The notes: generated from the sequence alone by a model not told the origin. DNA of 64,000 nucleotides from Panorpa germanica (GCA_963678705.1 OY783205.1:8742001-8806000); one strand, 5' to 3'; counted from the first letter of the stretch, positions 48,587 through 61,464 are shown. Numbers and translations: made by a program.

Positions 48587-49935
48587 TTATGCAAGAATTT
48601 CTAAATTTAGTTTGATTAGCTTCGATACTGGTCGTTTATAAATGCCATGAGCGGTTTTTAATGTAACAACACGAACATGACCGTCAGGACCTGGATGAGT
48701 TTCCTGGACACGTGCCAATTCGAATGGTGAAATATTATTATCCTTAATCCATACAAGGTCATCCAATTTTAAATTGTCAGAGACGGAGTGCCATTTGTGT
48801 CGTTGGTGTAGAGTATTGAGATATTGTCGGATTCATCTATTTGCAAAATCCTGTCTAATTTGTTTGATTAATTCCCAATGCTGTAAATGATTTAAGTTTC
48901 TATTTAACAGAATTTCCTCAGGAGGAAGACATAATGACGAACCAATAAGAAAGTGACTAGAAGATAAGGGATGTGGATCATGTGGTGATGCAGGCAAATG
49001 TACTAAAAGGCGACTGTTCATAATTGCTTCTATTCTGGCAAAAATTGTTGTGAGTTCTTCAAATGTAAATGGTCAGGTACCAATTACTCGTTGGAGATAA
49101 TATTTGGCACTCTTAACTCCACTTTCCTAGAGTCCACCAAAATTTGGACTGTGAGGAGGGTTAAAATGCCATTTAACCCCTCTAATGAAGACTTAATTTG
49201 CACACATGTTCTGACTTCTTTTAAATATCGGTTTGCACCAATGAAAACTGCCGCAATCAGTATAAATATCAGAGCATAGGCCTCGTCGTGATGTAAACCG
49301 ATCGAATGATGCGATGTCAGTAGAGATTCCAGAAGTAACTTCGAGTTGAACAGCTTTTGTGGACATACATATTAAAAGACACAAATATGCTTTTGATATA
49401 TAAGCATTTAGAATGCGAGGTTCTTTAATGGAAAAGGGTCCAGCAAAATCAATAGCAACATGTAAAAATGGTCGATGGTATGTGACTCTAGCAGCTGGTA
49501 AGTCACCCATGACAGGAGTAGATGTAGTTGCTCGTAATTTTGTGCAAATAGTGCATAGTCGTAAGACTTGTCGAATTTTACTTCTGGCGGATATTATCCA
49601 GAATTTAGATCGTAAAAGATAATGTAACGTATTGAGCCCCACATCTAAATATAGTTTCTGGTAATGTAATATTAGTAAGTTCGTTAAATGATTATGCTTT
49701 TTCAATAGATATGGGTGTTTTGCTGCAGAGGTTAACTCTGAATTTTCGAGACGTCCGCCGACAACTAATAGCCATTGTGATCGAGACATGGAGATAAAGA
49801 GATTAATATGGTGCGGAATTGACGACCGAGCTTGATATTTCTAATATCATCACTAAAATGATCCTGTTGTGCTAAGCGAATAATAAATATCTCTGCGGCA
49901 AGTAATATTTGTGGCCCATCGAGTAGACGAGATCT
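48587..49935 (-). pseudogene. U13 Pao-B pol fragment, truncated
   Basis: Alpha haplogroup and sister to U9 by shared small indels. About 380 bp are missing at 49905, joining the integrase linker (GCGGCAAGTAAT) directly to the RNase H piece (ATTTGTGGCCC), with AT-rich microhomology at the join. The core is open from 49789 to 49193. Confidence 0.85.
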
Positions 49936-49990
49936 GTTCAACTCCTATATCTATACAATGAAAATACGTTGATTCTAGGAACAACCTAGC

Positions 49991-50594
49991 TCACATTTGT
50001 AGTCGAGAATTTTTGTCTCGATAAACAACTGGCATTACTTGACCGCCTTCAAGATATTTTACATTGACAGCGCCATTATTTTGCAAGGAATTCTCACTAA
50101 CACCTTGCTTCTCATTAGAAATGGCATTGACAACAGGTTTATTATTCGCTAATAAAACGTTGTGGTAAGCACTACTACTTTTTGAATTATTTGCAAAGAT
50201 GTCACTACCTCTCCAAGTTCTACTTAGGGAAGCAGTGTGGTCAAGTAGAAGAGAAGTGGACTTATAAAAATTACCACCAGTAGATATAACTTGCCTTTTA
50301 ATATTGCCATCATTTATTTGCTTTTGAAAAGGATCCATTCCAAATACATCCACGTTAAAGTCTGAAACTGCATGTTCTTGTGGAAATAATTGGTTTGAAA
50401 TTGAATGACTTATTGTTAAAATTGCTTCAACTACAGGCGGAGTATTACCACTCCAATCAACTTGTCTTTTAAATACTGCATCATATTTTGGAAAACGAAC
50501 AAATAAAGGAGAAGAATCATCTTCTAAATTTGATTGAGATATATTTAAAAGATGACACTTCCTTTTAGTAAGTTTATTTCTTCCTACAATTGGA
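49991..50594 (-). pseudogene. U13 ORFa, C-terminal part, cut by foldback element
   Basis: Haplogroup B, with the frame open from the insertion to TGA at 49991. The listed target copy follows at 50595-50603. The open frame that runs on to 50665 takes its first residues from the foldback terminus, so it is chimeric. Confidence 0.8.
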
Positions 50595-50603
50595 ACTAAT
50601 GGA
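50595..50603. repeat. Left 9-bp target-site duplication of foldback element
   Basis: ACTAATGGA, identical to the right copy. It lies in the ORFa PPLV region, whose uninterrupted version occurs in the other units. Confidence 0.9.
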
Positions 50604-50870
50604 ACGTCGGTGAAGTTAGCAGCGCGGTCTAGCAGCGCGATGGAAACTAGTGGTGTGAATAACATAGCTGTCTACAGTCTCATAGAGAATATTCGAAATT
50701 GCTATTATACAGTTCAAATGCAAACTTAACCGTCATTATTGTTACTATTGACATAAATACAAAATGTAATAATAGAAAATAAACATTTGCAATCACATAT
50801 TAGCACTAAGGCTAAATAAGCACTAGCACTAAATAAAGCGCAAGTAATGGAAGATAGCTGCGCGAAGATA
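50604..50870. repeat. Left terminal inverted repeat of foldback element
   Basis: About 267 bp of non-monomer sequence matching the reverse complement of 58785-59052 with only a few differences. It carries two copies of AGCAGCGCG about 14 bp apart near the tip (50618-50640), and a related TAGCTGCGCG near the junction with the monomers. These are candidate transposase-binding boxes. Confidence 0.85.
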
Positions 50871-53537
50871 AACTCAAAAAAAACAAATTATACATTTTAT
50901 TTTTTAATAAAATTAAACGTGTGTATAGTATACACTATACATAACTATAATTTAAATTCAAAACCTTGGTAAAATATATTAGATTCGGAAGTACAGGTCC
51001 TTGAAAAGTGTTATGTTTCATACGCACATATAAACATGCTGATATAAAAACTCAAAAAAAACAAATTATACATCTTTATTTTTTAATAAAATAGTATACA
51101 CTATACATAACTATAATTTAAATTCAAAACCTTGGTAAAATATATTAGATTCGGAAGTACAGGTCCTTGAAAAGTGTTATGTTTCATACGCACATATAAA
51201 CATGCTGATATAAAAACTCAAAAAAAACAAATTATACATCTTTATTTTTTAATAAAATTAAACGTGTGTATAGTATACACTATACATAACTACAATTTAA
51301 ATTCAATACCTTGATAAAATATATTAGATTCGGAAGTACAGGTCCTTGAAAAGTGTTATGTTTCATACGCACATATAAACATGCTGATATAAAAACTCAA
51401 AAAAAACAAATTATACATCTTTATTTTTTAATAAAATTAAACGTGTGTATAGTATACACTATACATAACTATAATTTAAATTCAAAACCTTGGTAAAATA
51501 TATTAGATTCGGAAGTACAGGTCTTTGAAAAGTGTTATATTTCATACGCACATATAAACATGGTGATATAAAGTGCAAGTAATGGAAGTTAGCAGCGCGA
51601 AGATAAACTCAAAAAAAACAAATTATACATCTTTATTTTTTAATAAAATTAAACGTGTGTATAGTATACACTATACATAACTATAATTTAAATTCAAAAC
51701 CTTGGTAAAATATATTAGATTCGGAAGTACAGGTCTTTGAAAAGTGTTATATTTCATACGCACATATAAACATGCTGATATAAAAACTCAAAAAAAAACA
51801 AATTATACATCTTTATTTTTTAATAAAATTAAACATGTGTATAGTATACACTATACATAACTATAATTTAAATTCAAAACCTTGGTAAAATATATTAGAT
51901 TCGGAAGTACAGGTCTTTGAAAAGTGTTATATTTCATACGCACATATAAACATGGTGATATAAAGTGCAAGTAATGGAAGTTAGCAGCGCGAAGATAAAC
52001 TCAAAAAAAACAAATTATACATCTTTATTTTTTAATAAAATTAAACGTGTGTATAGTATACACTATACATAACTATAATTTAAATTCAAAACCTTGGTAA
52101 AATATATTAGATTCGGAAGTACAGGTCCTTGAAAAGTGTTATGTTTCATACGCACATATAAACATGCTGATATAAAAACTCAAAAAAAACAAATTATACA
52201 TCTTTATTTTTTAATAAAATTAAACGTGTGTATAGTATACACTATACATAACTATAATTTAAATTCAAAACCTTGGTAAAATATATTAGATTCGGAAGTA
52301 CAGGTCTTTGAAAAGTGTTATATTTCATACGCACATATAAACATGGTGATATAAAGTGCAAGTAATGGAAGTTAGCAGCGCGAAGATAAACTCAAAAAAA
52401 ACAAATTATACATCTTTATTTTTTAATAAAATTAAACGTGTGTATAGTATACACTATACATAACTATAACTTAAATTCAAAACCTTGGTAAAATATATTA
52501 GATTCGGAAGTACAGGTCTTTGAAAAGTGTTATATTTCATACGCACATATAAACATGCTGATATAAAAACTCAAAAAAAAACAAATTATACATCTTTATT
52601 TTTTAATAAAATTAAACATGTGTATAGTATACACTATACATAACTATAATTTAAATTCAAAACCTTGGTAAAATATATTAGATTCGGAAGTACAGGTCTT
52701 TGAAAAGTGTTATATTTCATACGCACATATAAACATGGTGATATAAAGTGCAAGTAATGGAAGTTAGCAGCGCGAAGATAAACTCAAAAAAAACAAATTA
52801 TACATCTTTATTTTTTAATAAAATTAAACGTGTGTATAGTATACACTATACATAACTATAATTTAAATTCAAAACCTTGGTAAAATATATTAGATTCGGA
52901 AGTACAGGTCCTTGAAAAGTGTTATGTTTCATACGCACATATAAACATGCTGATATAAAAACTCAAAAAAAAACAAATTATACATCTTTATTTTTTAATA
53001 AAATTAAACGTGTGTATAGTATACACTATACATAACTATAATTTAAATTCAAAACCTTGGTAAAATATATTAGATTCGGAAGTACAGGTCCTTGAAAAGT
53101 GTTATGTTTCATACGCACATATAAACATGCTGATATAAAAACTCAAAAAAAACAAATTATACATCTTTATTATTTAATAAAATTAAACGTGTGTAATAGT
53201 ATACACTATACATAACTATAATTTAAATTCAAAACCTTGGTAAAATATATTAGATTCGGAAGTACAGGTCTTTGAAAAGTGTTATATTTCATACGCACAT
53301 ATAAACATGCTGATATAAAAACTCAAAAAAAACAAATTATACATCTTTATTTTTTAATAAAATTAAACGTGTGTATAGTATACACTATACATAACTATAA
53401 TTTAAATTCAAAACCTTGGTAAAATATATTAGATTCGGAAGTACAGGTCTTTGAAAATTGTTATATTTCATACGCACAGATATTCATGGTGATATAAAAA
53501 CTCAAAAAAAAGAAATTATATATCTTTATTTTTTAAT
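50871..53537. repeat. Left arm: 15 tandem monomers with alternating lengths
   Basis: Monomer starts (ACTC followed by an A-run) fall at about 50873, 51051, 51217, 51396, 51608, 51787, 52000, 52179, 52391, 52570, 52783, 52962, 53142, 53322 and 53501. Spacings alternate near 212 and 179 bp in the middle, giving a regular dimer of about 391 bp. The long form has an extra 33 bp that includes TTAGCAGCGCGAAG. Each monomer has an 8-bp-arm hairpin, TGTATAGT-ATAC-ACTATACA. The third monomer lacks 13 bp. Confidence 0.9.
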
Positions 53538-55078
53538 ACCTAATATCAAAACTTTTATATTTTCATCTTTTGATTTATTGAATATTTTTATTGTGGTCAA
53601 TTTGGATCAGAACTCATGTCTTTCGTCTTTCATTGTTTTCTACTGGCAGATAGTTGTGTGTTTCAATTCAATTCGCTTAACGGATCTGCGCTAAATTTTC
53701 TGTATTTAGTTGTTTTTAATTTTATTGTTTTTTCATTTAATAATCATATAGTCAAGTCAACAGTACATCATCTACTTTTATTTTGAAAAATGTGTACAGT
53801 TATTAAAATAAAACATAATTTAAAAGAGAGTTAAATAATCCAGGCGCATTCTTTTTGCTCATAACGTTACAAGCACTATTTTATCAGATATTATTATGAC
53901 ATCCCAGTAAACATTTTGGAGTAAATTCTATTTAATTTTTATTACTTTTCATGAATTTTTTGTCGTATTTAGTCGTTCATAGGGAATGTCTCTTTTATGG
54001 CCTACAGACGGCGCAGCGACTGCTCACTGTTGAATAAAAGCGACTCCTGTGACAGGTAGGGAATCAATTTGAACTAAAATTGATTTTCTGTGTGTTGCTC
54101 CAATTTGTAAAACGTTAGAATTGAAATGTACGAGTGACTAGAACTTCACCTTGCCATTCTATTTTACCAAATATTTACTGTGATAATATTAACTAATTTC
54201 AATATCCTATCTTTTCGAAATTCTAAATTACAGGATTTAAATACAGCGCAGCAACGTTATTTTCAGTGCACTCTTTCAAGCAACACCCTTCCTCGTTTAC
54301 CATTGTAACCCTCCTTGCTATCCACTATTTTAGATACGTATCTAAACCCTAAATCCAACAAAATTTAAATAATTACAATACCATTCATAGTTCACGAGAT
54401 ATTAGCACTAGAAGTTTTGCTATATTTTGTTTGCGAGAGCTAAATATATAAAAAAAAAAAATCAAAAAAGTTTTTAATTTAAAACAGTAAAAAAATATTT
54501 AAAATTCAGCATTGGCGCACACTTGCGTAGTTAGTATTTATCACAAAAGAAATTATAGTTGTTTCTAAACAAAATTGTTTTTATTTTTTAGGTTTGTTAT
54601 TAGATTTTCATATAATATTGACTTGATATTTTTACAGCAAAGATAAGACTTTATATAATGTGCATCAACGTTTAAATAATCCTAACCAAATATACGACAT
54701 TTTCCCAATTGCTACAGAACAATTTTATCGTTAAAATTTGAAATAAACATTTTCGTGGATTTAAAATTTAATATACATTTCTTTACCATCGTGAACTACC
54801 TTTCTTTTATTTTAACAAGGAACAAGAACAGGTCATAAACGACGTAACATATACCTTACATAAACCATTAAAGTAGTGAGGGCGGGGCGGGGGGATGATC
54901 AGCGGTGGATAAAAGGGATAAATAAAATATCATGTGGTTCGAAGCCATATGAATTGAGTATCATTTCAGGAAGTGTATAATATTTATATCAAAGTAATAA
55001 TTTAGAGTAACATTGAACAGTAATCTTATCGTAAGCTCCTTAATAGATGTACGAGTCTAGATAGCAGATAATTGGGTA
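53538..55078. other. Unique centre of foldback element
   Basis: About 1.5 kb of AT-rich sequence not repeated elsewhere in the window. The longest open frame is 78 codons and overlaps the last monomer, so it is not credible. A G-rich block GGGCGGGGCGGGGGG lies at 54880-54894 and poly-A/T runs at about 54448-54462. I see no transposase domain or other gene. The centre forms the loop if the arms pair. Confidence 0.75.
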
Positions 55079-58000
55079 GAATGTACTTCCGAATCTAATA
55101 TATTTTATCAAGGTTTTGAATTTAAATTATAGTTATGTATAGTGTGTACTATACACACGTTTAATTTTAATAAAAAATAAAGATGTATAATTTGTTTTTT
55201 TTGAGTTTATCTTCGCGCTGCTAACTTCCATTACTTGCACTTTATATCACCATGTTTATATGTGCGTATGAAATATAACACTTTTCAAAGACCTGTACTT
55301 CCGAATCTAATATATTTTACCAAGGTTTTGAATTTAAATTATAGTTATGTATAGTGTATACTATACACACGTTTAATTTTATTAAAAAATAAAGATGTAT
55401 AATTTGTTTTTTTTTTGAGTTTTTATATCAGCATGTTTATATGTGCGTATGAAACATAACACTTTTCAAGGACCTGTACTTCCGAATCTAATATATTTTA
55501 CCAAGGTTTTGAATCTAAATTATAGTTATGTATAGTGTATACTATACACACGTTTAATTTTATTTAAAAATAAAAATGTATAATTTGTTTTTTTTGAGTT
55601 TATCTTCGCGCTGCTAACTTCCATTACTTGCACTTTATATCACCATGTTTATATGTGCGTATGAAATATAACACTTTTCAAAGACCTGTACTTCCGAATC
55701 TAATATATTTTACCAAGGTTTTGAATTTAAATTATAGTTATGTATAGTGTATACTATACACACGTTTAATTTTATTAAAAAATAAAGATGTATAATTTGT
55801 TTTTTTTGAGTTTTTATATCAGCATGTTTATATGTGCGTATGAAATATAACACTTTTCAAAGACCTGTACTTCCGAATCTAATATATTCTACCAAGGTTT
55901 TGAATTTAAATTATAGTTATGTATAGTGTATACTATACACACGTTTAATTTTATTAAAAAATAAAGATGTATAATTTGTTTTTTTTGAGTTTTTATATCA
56001 GCATGTTTATATGTGCGTATGAAATATAACACTTTTCAAAGACCTGTACTTCCGAATCTAATATATTTTACCAAGGTTTTGAATTTAAATTATAGTTATG
56101 TATAGTGTATACTATACACACGTTTAATTTTATTAAAAAATAAAGATGTATAATTTGTTTTTTTTGAGTTTTTATATCAGCATGTTTATATGTGCGTATG
56201 AAACATAACACTTTTCAAGGACCTGTACTTCCGAATCTAATATATTTTACCAAGGTTTTGAATTTAAATTATAGTTATGTATAGTGTATACTATACACAC
56301 GATTAATTTTATTAAAAAATAAAGATGTATAATTTGTTTTTTTTTGAGTTTTTATATCAGCATGTTTATATGTGCGTATGAAACATAACACTCTTCAAGG
56401 ACCTGTACTTCCGAATCTAATATATTTTACCAATGTTTTGAATTTAAATTATAGTTATGTATAGTGTATACTATACACACGTTTAATTTTATTAAAAAAT
56501 AAAGATGTATAATTTGTTTTTTTTTTGAGTTTTTATATCAGCATGTTTATATGTGCGTATGAAATATAACACTTTTCAAAGACCTGTACTTCCGAATCTA
56601 ATATATTTTACCAAGGTTTTGAATTTAAATTATAGTTATGTATAGTGTATACTATACACACGTTTAATTTTATTAAAAAATAAAGATGTATAATTTGTTT
56701 TTTTTTGAGTTTTTATATCAGCATGTTTATATGTGCGTATGAAATATAACACTTTTCAAAGACCTGTACTTCCGAATCTAATATATTTTACAAAGGTTTT
56801 GAATTTAAATTATAGTTATGTATAGTGTATACTATACACACGTTTAATTTTATTAAAAAATAAAGATGTATAATTTGTTTTTTTTGAGTTTTTATATCAG
56901 CATGTTTATATGTGCGTATGAAACATAACACTTTTCAAGGACCTGTACTTCCGAATCTAATATATTTTACCAAGGTTTTGAATTTAAATTATAGTTATGT
57001 ATAGTGTATACTATGCACACGTTTAACTTTATTAAAAAATAAAGATGTATAATTTGTTTTTTTTTGAGTTTTTATATCAGCATGTTTATATGTGCGTATG
57101 AAACATAACACTTTTCAAGGACCTGTACTTCCGAATCTAATATATTTTACCAAGGTTTTGAATTTAAATTATAGTTATGTATAGTGTATACTATACACAC
57201 GTTTAATTTTATTAAAAAATAAAGATGTATAATTTGTTTTTTTTGAGTTTATCTTCGCGCTGCTAACTTCCATTACTTGCACTTTATATCACCATGTTTA
57301 TATGTGCGTATGAAATATAACACTTTTCAAAGACCTGTACTTCCGAATCTAATATATTTTACCAAGGTTTTGAATTTAAATTATAGTTATGTATAGTGTA
57401 TACTATACACACGTTTAATTTTATTAAAAAATAAAGATGTATAATTTGTTTTTTTTTTAGTTTTTATATCAGCATGTTTATATGTGCGTATGAAACATAA
57501 CACTTTTCAAGGACCTGTACTTCCGAATCTAATATATTTTACCAAGGTTTTGAATTTAAATTATAGTTATGTATAGTGTATACTATACACACGTTTAATT
57601 TTATTAAAAAATAAAGATGTATAATTTGTTTTTTTTGAGTTTTTATATCAGCATGTTTATATGTGCGTATGAAACATAACACTTTTCAAGGACCTGTACT
57701 TCCGAATCTAATATATTTTACCAAGGTTTTGAATTTAAATTATAGTTATGTATAGTGTATACTATACACACGTTTAATTTTATTAAAAAATAAAGATGTA
57801 TAATTTGTTTTTTTTGAGTTTATCTTCGCGCTGCTAACTTCCATTACTTGCACTTTATATCACCATGTTTATATGTGCGTATGAAATATAACACTTTTCA
57901 AAGACCTGTACTTCCGAATCTAATATATTTTACCAAGGTTTTGAATTTAAATTATAGTTATGTATAGTGTATACTATACACACGTTTAATTTTATTAAAA

Positions 58001-58784
58001 AATAAAGATGTATAATTTGTTTTTTTTTGAGTTTTTATATCAGCATGTTTATATGTGCGTATGAAATATAACACTTTTCAAAGACCTGTACTTCCGAATC
58101 TAATATATTTTACCAAGGTTTTGAATTTAAATTATAGTTATGTATAGTGTATACTATACACACGTTTAATTTTATTAAAAAATAAAGATGTATAATTTGT
58201 TTTTTTTTTGAGTTTTTATATCAGCATGTTTATATGTGCGTATGAAACATAACACTTTTCAAGGACCTGTACTTCCGAATCTAATATATTTTACCAAGGT
58301 TTTGAATTTAAATTATAGTTATGTATAGTGTATACTATACACACGTTTAATTTTATCAAAAAATAAAGATGTATAATTTGTTTTTTTTGAGTTTTTATAT
58401 CAGCATGTTTATATGTGCGTATGAAACATAACACTTTTCAAGGACCTGTACTTCCGAATCTAATATATTTTACCAAGGTTTTGAATTTAAATTATAGTTA
58501 TGTATAGTGTATACTATACACACGTTTAATTTTATTAAAAAATAAAGATGTATAATTTGTTTTTTTTGAGTTTATCTTCGCGCTGCTAACTTCCATTACT
58601 TGCACTTTATATCACCATGTTTATATGTGCGTATGAAATATAACACTTTTCAAAGACCTGTACTTCCGAATCTAATATATTTTACCAAGGTTTTGAATTT
58701 AAATTATAGTTATGTATAGTGTATACTATACACATGTTTAATTTTATTAAAAAATAAAGATGTATAATTTGTTTTTTTTTGAGT
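55079..58784. repeat. Right arm: 20 tandem monomers, inverted relative to left arm
   Basis: It contains the reverse complement of the left-arm monomer. Twenty copies end at GAG/TAG positions from about 55203 to 58781. Most spacings are 178-181 bp; long forms of 212-214 bp occur at five positions without strict alternation. Two sequence variants recur, CAAAGACC/GAAATATAAC and CAAGGACC/GAAACATAAC. The arm is about 1 kb longer than the left one, so the arms changed copy number independently. Confidence 0.9.
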
Positions 58785-59052
58785 TTATCTTCGCGCAGCT
58801 ATCTTCCATTACTTGCGCTTTATTTAGTGCTAGTGCTTATAAAGCCTTAGTGCTAATATATGATTGCAAATGTTTATTTTCTATTATTACATTTTGTATT
58901 TATGTCAATAGTAACAATAATGACGGGTAAGTTTGCATTTGAACTGTATAATAGCAATTTCGAATATTCTCTATGAGACTGTAGACAGCTATGTTATTCA
59001 CACCACTAGTTTCCATCGCGCTGCTAGACCGCGCTGCTAACTTCACCGACGT
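58785..59052. repeat. Right terminal inverted repeat of foldback element
   Basis: Reverse complement of the left terminus with a few substitutions (for example GGGTAAG versus GGTTAAG, and CTTTAT versus CTAAAT on opposite strands). It ends ...CTTCACCGACGT at the target duplication. Confidence 0.85.
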
Positions 59053-59061
59053 ACTAATGGA
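59053..59061. repeat. Right 9-bp target-site duplication of foldback element
   Basis: ACTAATGGA, followed directly by GGCATATCTG of ORFa. An unmutated pair implies insertion after the array had formed. Confidence 0.9.
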
Positions 59062-59669
59062 GGCATATCTGAAAAACTGTCGACATTCGTGTAATTGATA
59101 TCAGTTTGCATTGCATATTCTCCATCTTTTCCTTGTTCTTCAAAACAAAAATTTTCATCTACAATCAACTCTGATGGAGTCTTAGTATTTAAGACTTCGT
59201 TACATTCCAAAATATTGTCGCCAGGATCATTGTTAGCAGATTCAATTTCTCTTTCTATGTTTAGTATTTTAGTAATTTCTTTACTTTCATTTCCTAAAGA
59301 TTTATCAGTATTATTTTCCATTTCAATCGTAATTGTTGACGAATTAAATTGATTCCTAATATGCGGTGAAGAAATCTCTGAACTATAGTTCAATTTACTA
59401 ATAGACTGTTCATTTTCAACTAATTTCAAACAAGTTTCGTTTTGAATTTCATCGTTTTCTTGAAGATTAGTTACATTTTCTACAAGTCCTGAATCTTTGT
59501 CCTCTAATATTTCAGTATTAAGATTTCTTTTTGATTTATTACTACCAACTTTTTGAGTGGTATTCCCTTGAGCTTTCGAATATAAATTTGAAGATTGTTG
59601 CCCGATTTTTGGATAAGGTTCACTAATACTTTCTTTCTCATTTGAATTATGTTTAATTTAAAGTATACA
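59062..59669 (-). pseudogene. U13 ORFa, N-terminal part beyond foldback element
   Basis: It continues the interrupted ORFa at the SFSDMPPL motif and is open up to the MKLVEN-equivalent start at 59429 and slightly beyond. A TAA occurs three codons after the U14 pol stop (TTTAAAG variant). Apart from the insertion I see no frameshift in this half. Confidence 0.8.
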
Positions 59670-61410
59670 TTATGCAAGAATTTCAAAATTTAATTTGATT
59701 AGCTTCGATACTGGTCGTTTATAAATGCCATGAGCGGTTTTTAATGTAACAACACGAACATGACCGTCAGGACCTGGATGAGTTTCCTGGACACGTGCCA
59801 ATGGGCATTCGAATGGTGAAATATTAGTATTCTTTATCCATACAAGGTCATCCAATTTTAAATTGTCAGAGACGGATTTTCATTTGTGTCGTTGGTGTAG
59901 TGTATTGAGATATTCTCGTATCCATCTATTTGAAAAATCCTGTCTAATTTGTTTGATTAATTCCCAACGCTGTAAATGATTTGGGTTTCTATTTAACAGA
60001 ATTTCCTCAGGAGGAAGACATAATGACGAACCAATAAGAAAGTGACTAGGAGATAAGGGTTGTGGATCATCTGGTGATGCAGGCAAATGTACTAAAAGGC
60101 GACTGTTCATAATTGCTTCTATTCTGGCAAAAATTGTTGTGAGTTCTTCAAATGTAAGTGGTCGTGTACCAATTACTCGTTCGAGATGATATTTGGCACT
60201 TTTAACTCCACTTTCTAAGAGTCCACCAAAATTTGGACTGTGAGGAGGGTTAAAATGCCATTTAACCCCTCTAATGAAGACTTAATTTGCACACATGTTT
60301 TGACTTCTTTTAAATATCGGTTTGTACCAATGAAAACTGCCGTAATCAGTATAAATATCAGAGCATAGGCCTTGTCGTGATGTAAACCGATCGAATGATG
60401 CGAGAAATGAGTCAGTAGAGATTCCAGAAGTAACTTCGAGGTGAACACCTTTTGTGGACATACATATAAAAAGACACAAATATGCTTTTGATATATAAGC
60501 ATTTCGGATGCGAGGTTCTTTAATGGAAAAGGGTCCAGCAAAATCAATACCAACATGTAAAAATGGTCGATGGTATGTGACTCTAGCAGCTGGTAAGTCA
60601 CCCATGACAGGAGTAGATGTAGTTGCTCGTAATTTTGTGCAAATAGTGCATAGTCGTAAGACTTGTCAAATTTTACTTCTGGCGGATATTATCCAGAACT
60701 TAGATCGTAAAAGATAATGTAACGTATTGAGCCCCACATGTAAATATAGTTTATGGTAATGTAATATTAGTAAGTTCGTTAAATGGTTATACTTTGGCAA
60801 TAGATATGGGTGTTTTGCTGCAGAGGTTAACTCTGATTTTCAAAACGTCCGCCGACAACTAATAGCCCATTGTGATCGAGACGTGGAGATAGAGAGATTA
60901 ATATGGTGCGGAATTGACGACCGAGCTTGATATTTCTAATATCATCACTAAAATGATCCTGTTGTGCTAAGCGAATAATAAATATCTCTGCGGCAAGTAA
61001 TTCTGTGATCGTAGGTGGAACAAAGGCGACGTTAACATCATGACCTGGCATTATTAGTGACCTAAAACGCTTACTATAAGCTACAATACGAAGTAATTTA
61101 CAATAATTTGACTGGTTTTCCAGTAGAGTTAAGAATACATTTGACACAAGTTTGTCCATACACAGATTTGAACTGATTTTTACTTGTTTAAGCTCAGGCA
61201 ATGTTAGTTCGGTATTATGTTGTCCAACAAAGCTTATGTGGTGGGATCTTCAGCCATGACAACACAACGGAAGAATCAGTAAAGGCGTATACTTGAATAT
61301 TATTCAATTTTGGCATTAGAATGTTATGTACATGAAGAAGCAATTTTGTTAAAAAAACTGCACCAAGAAGTTATAAAAATATTTGTTGCCCATCGAGTAG
61401 ACGAGATCTG
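59670..61410 (-). pseudogene. U14 Pao-B pol fragment
   Basis: Beta haplogroup by YTDYG and a Leu (TTA) before the catalytic Glu, but without the CTAAGCTAATT linker duplication of U4, U6, U7 and U10. The linker is open from 61201 to 60827 and the core from 60605 to 60282. A TTTTCATTTG change near 59877 breaks the C-terminal domain. Confidence 0.85.
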
Positions 61411-61464
61411 TTCGGCTCCTATATCTATACAATGAAAATACGTTGATTCTAGGAACAACCCAGC

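Larger units (their letters stand above)
50604..59052. mobile_element. Giant foldback (MULE-like) DNA element, 8.45 kb, non-autonomous
   Basis: The ends are perfect inverted repeats starting ACGTCGGTGAAG, flanked by a 9-bp duplication ACTAATGGA (50595-50603 and 59053-59061); other array units hold the site once. The element consists of terminal segments of about 270 bp, arms of tandem monomers in inverted orientation (15 copies left, 20 right), and a 1.5-kb unique centre. No transposase frame is visible. A 9-bp duplication with long, internally repeated arms fits Foldback/Mutator-type elements such as Drosophila FB. The superfamily call is inference. Confidence 0.85.

Noticed and set aside
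53458-53694. A 78-codon frame in the foldback centre as a remnant transposase
   Set aside because: It begins in the last monomer, is low in complexity and shows no catalytic or zinc-finger motif.
50871-58784. Regular repeats resembling a CRISPR array or centromeric satellite
   Set aside because: There are no variable spacers, the two blocks are inverted to each other, and they sit inside one element with terminal repeats and target duplications.
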